A stretch of 64,000 nucleotides of DNA from Antedon mediterranea (lineage: Eukaryota; Echinodermata; Crinoidea; Comatulida; Antedonidae). Numbering within the stretch: position 1 is the first letter of the stretch; each line of letters begins with the position of its first letter. The notes beneath the pieces were generated by a model. The model was not told the origin of the DNA. It did no database searches and saw nothing but the letters and a program-made list of their open reading frames with translations. A program made the translations under genes and the position numbers. Below, piece after piece: positions 12,616-24,600 of the stretch. The DNA lies in NCBI RefSeq assembly GCF_964355755.1, contig NC_092673.1, positions 31,687,001 to 31,751,000 of the forward strand. The letters are read 5' to 3'.

Positions 12616-13030
12616 TTATATTCTTTACCATTGCCCGTGTACTACTCTACGCCCGGTAAATTAAGTATTGTTTTTATGATATAAATTAGTATAAAGTACA
12701 TGTTATTAATAGGATAAAATGTTAAATGTCATTAACATGTATTTGTTTTACCGGAAAAAAGTTAAATATAGGAATATTATTAAACTTTCCTTCGTGAAAA
12801 CGCGTAAACACCAACACGCCCGGTCACGCTATCGTAGCGCCCGGTTGATAAAGTCGAACTGTTTATACGGCAGTTTTTACTAAATAAATTGCATAAAAAA
12901 AACAATTAAATATCCAAATAGCATTTAACATGATGTTGGCATGTAGTTGATAACATTTTTTATCATGAAAATACTACCGGTGGTCCAGCCTTTGATTAGT
13001 GAAACCGTCACAAAAAGTTGTATACATCCC
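12616..13030. other. AT-rich spacer with CGCCCGGT words; no gene seen
   Basis: This begins where the homology between the two NLR flanks ends. ACGCCCGGT occurs near 12650 and 12818, and a related CGCCCGGTTG near 12838. No coding or RNA feature is seen. Confidence 0.5.
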
Positions 13031-13514
13031 ACCCAGCGGGCAAAACACGTTGGATTGACGTTGAATCAACGTCGAACCCTGACGTCGACACGCCGTTGAA
13101 TAGACGCTGGATATGAAAGGTGGATCGACGTCATTATGCCAACGTTGTATCAACGTCGGATATCAACGTTTCATTGACGTCTAATTACGACGTCGATACA
13201 ACGTTGAATTGTAGTTGGATTTGAAAGGTGAATCGACGTCATCTTTTGACGTTGTGTCAACGTCGGAAATCAACGTTGCATTGACGTCCAGCCATTGGAT
13301 TTGAAAGGTGAATCAACGTCTTCTTTGTGACGTTATGTCAACGTCGGAAATCAACGTTGCATCGACGTCCAGCCTTGAAGTCGACGATACGTTGGATTGT
13401 AGTTGGATTTGAAAGGTGAATCGACGTCTTCGTTGCGATCCGACGTTGATGTCAGGTTGTCCGACGTCGCGACCTAATTTCAACGTTGATTCAACGTCGG
13501 TATGCCCGCTGGGT
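13031..13514. mobile_element. MITE with ACCCAGCGGGCA / TGCCCGCTGGGT termini
   Basis: A 12-bp perfect terminal inverted repeat bounds 484 bp rich in GACGTTG/CAACGTC words. The inside is roughly three copies of a diverged unit containing GGATTTGAAAGGTGAATCGA and CGTCGGAAATCAACGTT. No coding capacity. No target duplication could be read with confidence. Confidence 0.75.
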
Positions 13515-13515
13515 A

Positions 13516-13828
13516 GTGAGTGAGTGGCCGAGCGGTTAAGACAGTGGAACCGTAATCACGTAGCCATAACATCGGCAGGGGTTCGAGGCTCACTCACTCC
13601 ATGGTTCTGGTGGTAGAACGAGTCTTCTCGGATAAGGACTATAAACCGTAGGTCCAGTGTACACAACTTGCTCGTGTGCACTTTAAAGAACCTAGTACAT
13701 CTTTCGAGATGAGTAGGGGGTTACCCCGGTGTATTAGTACATCACAGCCACTGATCACCAACTGGGCCCTCTGGGAGATCAGTCTTTGACTGAAGAGGTT
13801 ACCCAGTATAAAGATAAAACAAACAAAC
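13516..13828 (+). mobile_element. tRNA-derived SINE, full-length copy
   Basis: The head reads like a Ser/Leu-class tRNA: A box TGGCCGAGCGG at 13525, B box GTTCGAGGC at 13581, and a perfect 9-bp closing stem (GTGAGTGAG with CTCACTCAC, 13516-13524 and 13589-13597). The body (TGGTTCTGGTGGTAGAACGA and on) ends in an A-rich tail. A 5'-truncated second copy lies at 43299-43580. It abuts the CCCAGCGGGCA MITE on one side and a LINE fragment on the other. Confidence 0.8.
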
Positions 13829-14548
13829 TCCAGGTTGTGAAGCATATTAAGCTATTAGGAGTTTTGATCCAAGACGACTTGAGGTGGAATTCACATGTTA
13901 ACGAAATAATTACAAAGGCTTCCCGTAGGTTATATACACTGTATTTTACGTAGGGCTATAAATGCCCCAGTTGACGATATGAAATGTATTTATTTGAGTT
14001 ACATTCGCCCTATATTGGAATACGCCTGCCCTGTATGGCATGGTGCCATTACACAAAAACTTCATACCTAACTTATTGAAAGGGCTAAAAAAAGGGGCCC
14101 TAAAATTATTCCTGGCCTTAACTACAATTCATATAAATTAGCTTTAGAATTTTTAAATTTACCTTTGCTAAAAGTCAGGCCTGATAATCTAGTACTGACT
14201 TTTGGCAAGAAGCTGTCGAACTCGGACAAGTTCAGTTATTTGCTCCCCCTCCCTATCCGTAGTATTCCTCGTGTTTTCCGAAGCAATGGCAAGGTCAAAT
14301 ATCAACACTACAAACTGAGAACCGAAAGATTAACAATTTCACCAATCCCTACAATAATTAATATGCTAAACAATAGTTCATAGAGCCAAAGCGACAAAGT
14401 GATATTGTTGTACATTTTATTTCATTTTTATTACACCCTTTTTATTGTTATGCAAGTAAATTGTACAGTAATTTTGTAAATGCAATGTTTTTAGCCTTGC
14501 GGCTACTTTTTGTAAGTTTTATACGCGAATAAATAAATTTAAAATCAT
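13829..14548 (+). pseudogene. Non-LTR retrotransposon 3' end, decayed
   Basis: Frames joined by eye give LLGVLIQDDLRWNSHV, ASRRLYTL, then VDDMKCIYLSYIRPILEYAC and PVWHGA. This is the conserved region after the reverse transcriptase of CR1/Jockey-type LINEs. The C-terminus is open from 14165 to 14383. Stops and frameshifts at about 13950 and 14070 disable it. The 3' tail ends in AATAAATAAATTTAAAATC. Confidence 0.8.
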
Positions 14549-15085
14549 TTTTACCATTTTAAGATTCATTTAAACAGTAGAACAGGGCATTTAAGATTTT
14601 TGCTTGCAAATTTAGTTTATTTGGGGACTATACTTATTGGTTGCCTTGTTATGTAGGGCCATGAGCATTTAAGATTTTAAGGTTTGTCTGTAATTAGTTT
14701 GTGAATCTACATTTTTTTTACTGAAATGGTTACCTGGAAACAGAGGACAATTTGCAGAATCCAGAAAAACTCATCTGGCGTTGGGGAGGGTAAAATGGTA
14801 CAAAAGGTTTGGGCATTAAAAGGAATTAGGTACTGGGGACCATGTCATGGCATAGAAGCTTTTTGAGCTATTTATTTCCCTTTAATCAAAATTATGGACA
14901 ATTTCTAATATAAATTCTATGTAATTCTATCTCTTTCCTCACATTTTTGTTTATTACTGAAATTTGCATTGGACACCCACCCACGAGACTTCCGCTCGCA
15001 TCCACCCCCAGGGGAAGTACTAGGCTCCGAATGGAGCATGTAACTGAGTTGTTAGTTGTTGTAGAGAGCCTCTATCAAATTGGTA
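14549..15085. other. Non-coding spacer; no gene seen
   Basis: AT-rich. A 63-codon frame at 14947 has no recognisable motif. No repeat or RNA gene was identified. Confidence 0.5.
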
Positions 15086-15094
15086 TTCAACTGG

Positions 15095-16161
15095 GGGGTG
15101 TCACGAAACCTAAGACCACGAAAGCTAAGACCCCCTAAGACCTAAGATCACGAAAGCTAAGACCCAAGACCTAAGATTACAAATATTTATCTTTCGCACC
15201 TGCCTTGTATTTTACCTTCCAACATTTATTCTGAATACCACACCTTAGAATTGGCACTTTCATGAAAAAGAATCACATAAAAAGTAACAAATACATTTTT
15301 AAATTGATGATTTTACAGACGTTTTTCTCGCATACAAAATGACTAGCCTACAGTACACTGGTAGGCCTACCCCATGTTCAATGTTTTTGTTTCTATGGAA
15401 CGTCAAAAGAGCAAAAATTATATAGAGGGCTGAAAACTCTGTGGAGCGAGTCCATCTACAGTGTGGATGGAACAATGTAAAATTTAAATTGTAATGATAA
15501 TAGTATAATCATGCAAGTACGAAGAAATAAATACTGGCAAATAAATTTTAACTTAAAAATCATGATAAGTTTTTTTGTTTCGTTTTCTTTCTGTTTTTAT
15601 ACTTGTACTATTATTGTTGCTCTTTTGGCGCTCCATAGAAACAAAAACATTGAGCATGGGGAGCTCGAGGAGTTACATTACAGTATACAAAGAAACACGT
15701 CTGTAAAATCATCAATTTAAAGGATTTATTTATTTGTTATTATGTGTTTCTCCTTCTGAAAGTACTTATAAGTCCTAATTTTAAAGTTTGGTATTCAGGA
15801 TAAAGTTAGTAAACAAATTTGGAGTCAAAATACAAGAAAGGCAGGTGCGTAAGAAAAACTTCCCCTGAACCAACACATTGGAGTAAATATATACCAACAA
15901 ACAACCCGTCAAGTTTGTTTGTTGTAAAGAAAAATATACATTTACTCAACGGGCGAAAATAATGTGAGTTTATCTGTGTTTTGCGGTAGTATTAAATTAT
16001 ATTTATGGTAATAAATAAAACCTACTGTGTTTAAATTATGTATGGATAAACAAGTATTGTTTTTAAGCTGTAGTATATCTTAGAATTTGTAATCTTAGGT
16101 CTTGGGTCTTAGCTTTCGTTAGGGGGTCTTAGCTTTCGTGGTCTTAGGTTTCGTGACACCC
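15095..16161. mobile_element. MULE-like foldback element with 9-bp TSD
   Basis: It is flanked by TTCAACTGG at 15086-15094 and 16162-16170. Termini GGGGTGTCACGAAACC and GGTTTCGTGACACCC start arms that pair over most of their length, including an inner pair (GATGATTTTACAGACG near 15305 with its complement near 15698). Subterminal CGAAAGCTAAGACC words are shared with the 20121 family. There is no transposase; 9-bp target duplications and long TIRs are typical of Mutator-like elements. Confidence 0.85.
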
Positions 16162-16225
16162 TTCAACTGGGAATGCTACTAGGTGAAAGTTCATCAAATC
16201 ATCAACTTTGTGTTAATTTCACAGT

Positions 16226-16470
16226 ACTAACTACACTATCAAACTAGTTTGACAAAAAAAAGTGTGATGTGCTCAAACCGCTCAAATATGGTATAGTAGT
16301 GATATGTCGACATCACACAGCCACTGTAACAGACACTAATAACTCATCAAGATGGCCCCTTGATTGTCAGCATACGCTGTTTAGGGTCACCCTCTATAAA
16401 TAAGGTGAAATAAAAATCATGTCCATATTTGGGCATTTTTTGTCACATAAAGTTTAATAGTGTAGACAGA
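16226..16470. mobile_element. Short MITE (CTACACTATCAAACT type)
   Basis: The left end CTACACTATCAAACTAG.TTGACAAAAAA is mirrored by TTTTTTGTCACATAAAGTTTAATAGTGTAG at the right. A half-copy is present at about 31725-31860 in an intron of NLR paralogue 2. No coding capacity. Confidence 0.65.
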
Positions 16471-18082
16471 ACTTAAGGAATAAACTTATAGAAAATCCAA
16501 AATAGAATGATTACACTATTGTACTTTTTGATTTTAAATAATATGAGGTATTGCAGCTGGTCCCTTCACCCATTTGAAAAGGTAACACTGTAGTAGTAGT
16601 GCAATAAGGATTGTTGAAGTTGCTCAATCATGTTATTCTTCAGATGATCTGTTATTGTGTAGGACGTCAGTATTGTTCGTTAGGTTTTATTTATCCAAGC
16701 CCTTACAATTAGTGTAACAAGCAGGTTTATTAATTCATTAAATATTCAGAGAATATTGCGATCATATTTCAAATGAAAAAAAAAGAACATTTTTTTAAAT
16801 AACAATGCATGAAAAATAGGAATGTTTGCATGATGTCATTAAATTGATCTGACCAAATTTGCTTGTAATGGCCCATTAACTTAGTGTGTGGTGACACCGT
16901 GTAGGGGCATGTTAATTTAATAAAATATATGTAAAAAAGTGGCAGATTTTGGCACAACATTTTAAGACAAATATTGTGCTATGCGTTGGCCTAAGACTGT
17001 ATGTAGGCCTACGTGTAACAAAAATAAAATGGTGAACTGGCAAAATTAATATTGGGCGTTTGAATCTAAGGTAACAAGGTTCATCGAATCAATTAATCCA
17101 TTTTCCAAAATCTAACTGTGAGTATACTCATATTATTATTGTAAAAATATATATATATACTGAAATTTAGAGCATTTAGATTTTGTCGTAACAAAATATT
17201 CCAAATATTGCATTTATATCATTCTTTTAAATTGATTTGTACTAAACGGTTACAAATTTGTATAACAATAATCTATTGATAGTCAAATTCGATAATGAAT
17301 TGGCTCCTAGCATGTTATTGTTATGCTTCAATTATTTTGTACAAAAGATAATTAGTATTCAGTCAGCTTCAGCTGTGGCCTGTGCAGGGACCCGGTAATA
17401 GGGTGTGTAAAGTAAGTAACTACTGTAGTGAATCTGAGTGGTATAAGGATAACACTATGGAATTGTGTCGATTATAGTGGTACAGCCGCACAAATGTAAC
17501 CAACAGAAATAATATTGTTTTAGCAAGCATGTAAGTTAACATTAGTTACAGTAACTACTGTGCATTTTAGAAATACGACAGACCATTTAGATGAAGGAAT
17601 ATTACACCAAGATTTATTTTGATTAACAAATGTTATCTACTGTACAAAACATAGTCTGGGTTCCAGACGGAGTTTTTTCTTAATATTAGTAAAAAGATAA
17701 ATATTTTGGCACATATGGCGTTTCATACGTATACTACTTGATTTTGGATTTTCAGACAAAAATCGCGGTTGAAATAAAAACAAATAAATTTAAAAAAAAG
17801 ATAATACAGACTTGGGGCAAGTCTATACAAAACAGTAAGAAATGAAAAATGTAATGTTGCACATGACTGAATGTAAATCTTACTTTCAAGATTGTGTATA
17901 CACAATACTTCAAACAATGTCAATTGCATTATTATTTTCATTTTATTTAACCACAGAGGTTGTTCTTCTCTGGGTGTTTTATAACAGTACTGTACTAAAT
18001 TATATTGTGGAGGAATAATTCCTCCATTTATACAGACCATGCTGGGTATTTATTTATAATATCTATCAATTTTTTTTTGTAG
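16471..18082. other. Spacer upstream of NLR paralogue 2
   Basis: AT-rich, no gene seen. A fragment at about 17704-17830 (CACATATGGCGTTTCATACG ... CAGACTTGGGGCAAGTC) is a third copy of a motif otherwise found in both NLR 3' flanks (12215, 40830). The promoter and any 5' non-coding exon of paralogue 2 should lie here, because 18083 is preceded by a splice acceptor. Confidence 0.5.
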
Positions 18083-18120
18083 ACATGCAGAATGTGATGA
18101 AATGACAGACTCTAAAGACA

Positions 18121-18631
18121 ATGGCAGAAGACAAATTGAGCATCTTGAAAAGAGATCTCAGTAAATTCTATCAAGGAGAACGGTACCTTTGGTTGAGATT
18201 CGTTGTCTTTGATCACATAGAATTGGGAGATCTTACTCGTACAGATGTCAATGGACATACATTGTTTAATTTACTCCAAGATAAAGGTTATGTAAAACCT
18301 ACTAATGTCAACCTTTTATTAGAAGTTACACAACTAACATGTTTGGCAGCTGCAATAGAGCTGGTTACTCAATATATGCTTGCTAACAATGTCCAACATT
18401 GTGATATAAAACGATTGTCACCATACCGAAAACAACTGTTTAAAGCCTTAAGAAAAGTAAATCAAAACGATCTAATTAATGTTATTGCTTTCTATAATTT
18501 GCACCATAATCCAAACCTAAATATTTGGGAAATAGTGTTTGACCTGGAGGAACAGAAGAAGTTAACACAAGATGCAGATAAACTCCAGTGTTTTGCAGAT
18601 CTTCTTCAGACAATTGCAAAAGATGAACTAT
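18121..18631 (+). CDS. NLR paralogue 2 exon 1: tandem death-effector domains
   Basis: Two six-helix death-fold blocks are visible. The first has LSILKRDLSKF...TLFNLLQDKGYV...NVNLLLEVTQL (residues 5-88). The second starts near residue 100 with YRKQLFKALRKV...DLINVIAFY and ends FADLLQTIAKDEL. Hydrophobic spacing and the order helix 2 - acidic turn - LLEx helix 5 fit DEDs such as those of caspase-8/FLIP rather than CARD or Pyrin. Acceptor TTTGTAG at 18082 gives a 38-nt 5' UTR segment. Donor TAT|GTAAG, phase 1. Confidence 0.75.
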
Positions 18632-21600
18632 GTAAGTAACAGGGGTTTAGGTGGTTATTACATTCAAATATATGCTTTTTTTAATGTTTTAATTATTTAA
18701 CTATATTTCATGATAAAGGATATTTTTATCATGAAATATGCTATTTTGCAATTAAAGAATGACTAATGAATGAAAACTATAATAAACTAAATTCTAATAA
18801 ATATTTTAATTGAATAACGTTAAATTATTTTTATTTGCATACAACGCGACTCTATAGCTCATTATGTCGGTTGGTAAACACTAATAGTTCACGAGATAGC
18901 ATTTTTTTGCAATTGTTATCCAAAAATGAGTGAAAATGGTTATTTTACTTATACACGGTCACAATATAACACAAATTAAAACATTTTTTTTACATCCACT
19001 CCTATATGACTGGAGCAGTTTTTAAAAGTTGCTCGAAAAATATTGAAGAATATATTATTAGCTATTGATATTTAAAAAAAATAAAAATATCAAATTTTAC
19101 CCAAAAAATGAAAAAAAATTGTTTATTTTAAAAATATTTTGTAAAATAATGACTGAAATGACTTTTAATGAGAATCAATGTTTAGTATAATTCATCAGCT
19201 TTAATTTGAGCCTAATTTTTAAGAAACGTTCTGTGCCATAAAATAAAAATACTGGTAAAATGTGGGTCAAAAAGTAGGTCCTTGACCTCTGACCCCAAGA
19301 CCCAGCACTCACAACACTTAAGAATTGGGTTTTCAGATGTACCAAAGTATGTCACACACAGAAATCATATTAAGACCAATGGTAAAATATGTGCACTATA
19401 TTGATCCATCTCTCGGACTAGAACTCAAATTTGTGCACGCAACTGCAGCCTTGTTTTAAAGGCTATTTGTTTGGTATTTTCAGGAAGAAGTACTTTTCAA
19501 TAATATAACTTTGAAGTTTCTGAACGTGCACAGAATTTTCGACTTTGCATCTATGTAGTCTAGTGACACATTAAAATGAATGGCTGTTATATTTATTTTA
19601 AAACAAATTCTGATTTTTGTGATTTTCAGTAATTTCATAAAATCATATGCAACTATAGTATAATAAACAATTTATCATACATGACTTTCTAATAGTTTAT
19701 CTTTTATTTTTGTTTAGGTGGAAGCCTTCCAACGTATATCAAACCATGTAGAGATATCCAACATTTGCCAGCAAACTTTTTTAAGCTTGCACTGCTTCCT
19801 GATGCCATAGGTTATGTCAAGAAAATATTTAATAACATTTTACCTGTATTCCCATTTGCCACTGTCAATGAAGCAAGAATGAGTATACATTCAAATACAT
19901 CTATAATATTTGATCTACGTGTATACGATAGAAACGCCCTGTTTAATTTATTGAACCTGTACTGGGAAAATGTACTTATCAAGAAGTTAGCAATCATATT
20001 AGTACCAGAAAAGACACAACAGTTCTTAGAAAACTGGAAAATAAAGATTCATGATAATGACAAAAGTCAAGCTTTTAAGGAACTAAAGGAAAAAGGTAAT
20101 TGTATTCAATTCAGAAAAATCGGTCAGTCTAATTACCGAACCGAAAATAACCGAAAACAACCGAAAACAACCAAAACAACCATAAACAACCAAAAACAAC
20201 CGAAAACAAACCGAAAACAAAATAAAATAATCTAAATACCGAAAACAAATTTTGTATAATATTTTTTTTAATGTTGCCCTCTATTGATGGGTGTTTCTAA
20301 AGACCATAACAGAGAGAAAACCGCGCGCGGAAAAGCCAAGGAAGACCCTACGAAATGGTAGTGTGCACAAAATACAACTAAAAATCGTACAATCAATCAA
20401 TGATAACATCGCATTTACTACAGAATCTATAAAAATATTTTAATTTTAGTCTTTCGATTTTTGATCCAGAAACGAACGCATTTACTCCTCACAATAATTG
20501 TGAATCACGTTAATCCATACTAGAAAGTAAATTGACTATGGTTAATCATGATCAATTTAATTATAGATTTTCAAAGATAATAATATAAAAATGATATTTT
20601 TAAGAATATTGATATTAGGGACTAAAGTATACTTAAAACCAGCTCACGATAAAGGATTCACAATATAATCTATTCAGTAAAATTACCGTAGTCGAGTAAA
20701 TAACGTTTTTATCCTTAATCACTTCAAGGGACGAAAACGCAAAGTTAGGTAAAATCATATGCTTTGTTTTGAAAAGACTAAAAACGAAATGTGTTTTGTA
20801 AGTAAATGTAGTCTACGGTGTATTTCATTGAATTTGTACGATTTTGAGTTGTATTTTAATTGTGCACACTGCCATTTCGTAGGGTCTTGTCTTCCTTGGC
20901 TTTTGCGCGCGCGGTTTTCTCTCTGTATGATGGCCGGTCTTAGCTTTAGAAACACCCATCAATAGAGGGCGACATTAACAAAAATATTATACAAATTTGT
21001 TTTTGGTATTTAGATTTCTTTATTTTGTTTTCGGTTTGTTTTCTGTTTATTTTCGGTTGTTTACGGTTGTTTGTGGTTGTTTTCGGTTATTTTCGGTTGT
21101 TTTCGGTTATTTTCGGTTGTTTTCGGTTGTTTTCGGTAATTAGACTGACCCAGAAAAATTAACAGCTTTTTGCTGTTGTTTATATTAACTCTAACAAATG
21201 TTTATACAAAAATTGAAAAATAAAGTACTAAACCTAGCATAATGTTCTATCTTTTTGTTTTGTTTCCAAATCAGATCTGCTTATGTTTTTACAATATAAT
21301 ATATCGTACAGTCTTTATGGACTAAACCTTGACTTACAATTATATATGTAGTGATTAACAATTCATAAATTATCTTACAGATGAAGTTGTAACCAAAAAT
21401 AAACATGAAAGTTGGAAAGGTAATTTCTGTTTTGTTTCTATTGTATGTTTTTAAAATATTAAAGTAATCTCAAATCTAAACATTTTAAATCAATCTTATT
21501 AGAAACGAATAAGCAAATTTATTTGTAACATATAAATAAAGAAGAAATGAAGATATTAATACTAATGCATGATTGAGAACGTTTGTAGCATAACCGAGAC

Positions 21601-24600
21601 GGTGAGATATTCTAAACACAATTCTCTAAATGCAACAATAACCCTTGCTCGAAAAGGTCTTTAGGTCAGCATTTATTTATAGGATTTATCTGTTTTTATA
21701 GTTTATTCACAAATGAAACTTGTTTTTTTTTGCCTTTTGTTAGGTGCAAAATTATTAGTTCGTCTTGTTAAACAGCAAAGTGATAGTGAACTCCCTGGAC
21801 TGGAAGAACTATTTGGCAATCAACAAAGGTTAGCAAAAGTATGGACAGAGATAAACAAACAGCTTACTACATATTTCCAGAGTATTGGTATAAAGTATGA
21901 GTATCTTGGATCTGGAAGCATAGTGTTATATCTAGTATCATGTGACTCTGGATCTATGAAAGGGCTATGGGAAATGTATGTCAGCAAAAAGCTGCACAAA
22001 GATTTAGCAAAATTATTGGTAGCAGATGAATTCCAGCACATGTTTGCACAACACTTTATTGTTGAGATTGATATACAAGACTATGAAACTGCAATCAGGA
22101 AATTAGATGGAATAGGTAAGGAATCATAATACTTTAAGTAAATAGTTTTTGAGGATCAGATGAACATGTAGAAATAGGCTATTACAGTTTAAATTTGACT
22201 TTTCGTTTACTACCAGTGTCAAATTATCATGTAATTCATTCATTCATTCAATCTTTTATTTCGGAAACTCTGGTCCATAGAAAGTAAATTACATATAAAT
22301 GAAATAAATAAAATAAACAAAATTACTACTACTCATCTCAGGCCCTTTGATGTATGTAAAAATTGTGTAGCATATCTTTTTTGTGTGTGCAGTGCTTGTA
22401 TTAATAGCATCTCACACAATGAAATTCTCTATCTCAGTAGACTTTTATGTTGACTTGTACATCGAGAACCTTGAAGTTATATGTCTAAAAAAATAGTTTT
22501 AGCCTAAAATCTGCATTGATAGCTTTTAATGCAGGGATGTAAAACAAAATAAATACATTTTATTTTGTTTTTACAGTTGCAGTTGGACCACCAAATACAG
22601 ATTCAGGTATGTTGTACTTTAACAGAATAAATAATTTTAAAGCTCAAAAATTTGTATTCCTATATCATCAGATATATAATTATTCTGCATAAAAATTATT
22701 CCGATATAGCAATATTTAGTGAAAATTTGACTTATTTTATATGAGTAAATATTTATTGACTTTCAAAGATTGTAAAGATTTTAACTGTTTTGATGACAGA
22801 TTGGTTTTCACAGCCATGTACCCATAGTGAGCTTGAGTTTACCAAGTTTAACTGGTTTAAATCACTATTTCAGTGTGCACTACCTGAGTAGGCTTACATT
22901 ACATTTTTTTCAACAGTAGAATGTTAATGTGAACATTAAATACCGTAAATCTTCTAATAGTAACCCACACTCTAATAGTAACCCCCTTCTAATAGTAACC
23001 CACACTCTAATAGTATCCCACACTCTAATAGTAACCCACCTTATAAGTCAATCTATAATAATAACCCACTACTCTATTAGTAACCCATTGTGGTTACTAT
23101 TAGAGTCAGAAAAACTTATGATGCAGCCGTATTTTGAAAATAAAGAGATAATGCATGTTGATCTCGGGAGTTGGTGAGGATTGAGTGTTTTAAAAAGTTT
23201 ATAACATAAAGTTAGAGTTCAGCGAAATTTGTTTATTCGTACTGTTTTATTATTTTACTATGAGGTGCTGACCGGAAAAGTTGGGGGTGGGTTACTATTT
23301 TCAGGTGCCTAATTTAAGATTAGTAATACAGTAGTAACCCACTACTCTAATAGTAACCCCCCTTCTCATAGTACCCCACCCTAGAAAACAACCAAAGAAT
23401 AATAACCAAGGGTTACAATTAGAAGATTTACAGTATCACCTTTAATGTCTATTTTATCTCTATGCTTGTGGAAACCTCCCTGAACCTTCTGTTCTAGCAC
23501 AAATTGTTATAGTGCAAAAGGTGAATATGGTCATTTAGACAAGATTAGTGATATAATTTATATTTTCTTATCAAACAGAAACATTTGGAGACTCTCATTC
23601 ATCTGTGATTAGCAGCATGGAGCAAGGAGCAGAATTTGGTTATTTACATTTTTTTTCTCATTTCAATACATAAAGAAACCCAGAAAAACGACCACCACCC
23701 ATTTAATTTCATATTTTAGCATGTATGCAGACCCCCACCTAAACCCTAACCACTGTCAGCCAATAGCTTTTAATGTTTCAAGCTGGAATCAGTGGTTTAT
23801 TAAAGAAAAGTTTACTTTTAAACAAAAGGTGTGTTATAACAAAAAATGAATGTTTTTAATCATCAAATAGAGAAAATATTTCAGTTGTCTTAGTCTTGTT
23901 AAGTAAAGCAGTCATCTTTCAACTCATGAAATAGTCTCACCATCCAACTGATAAACATTCATTATTTATGTAATATTATACCAAAGTGTACATTTGTGTA
24001 TAGTGACAATAGAGTTCATCTTATCCTTATAGTATGGATGTGTATGAATTTGTTAACTTTTTACAGGTCAAGTTGGAACATTCGAAAGATCAAGCCCAGA
24101 TCTAGGTATGTTATGTTAAAGAGTCACAAATTTACTTCAGAAAAAAGTTCACAGCTGTCACGGTTATAATACATATTGTTGCATAGGATTATATTTTATA
24201 ATAAACAATAACAATTTGAAACCTTTATTACTGTAACTGGTTCAAAACTGTGATGACCTCCCAGAATGTATAACCAAGATTATTCGTTTATATTATTTTT
24301 AAAAAGGAGTTCTCATTATATTAGTCTTTATACTATTTAAAATTGTATTGTCAGTTACCCTATTTTATAAATAAAGCTTTGCTTCATGCATTACCACCCC
24401 CCCCCCCCCCTCCCACCTTTTTTTGCGTTGTCCTTAGGGTCCTTACAAGACACGGCACTGCCTTCTAGTTTGTGACCATATCAACAGTTAATTTATTTTA
24501 ATTGATTAATCTATGTTCAAAATGTTGATTACTGTTGATAAATAAATGTATATGAAATTAACTTGGAGCAAATACCTTTCAATAAAGTTAATTTTTTGAA

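Noticed and set aside
13516-13600. A functional tRNA-Ser/Leu gene
   Set aside because: The arms beyond the closing stem pair poorly, a non-tRNA body and A-rich tail follow, and a degraded second copy exists, so it is a SINE head.
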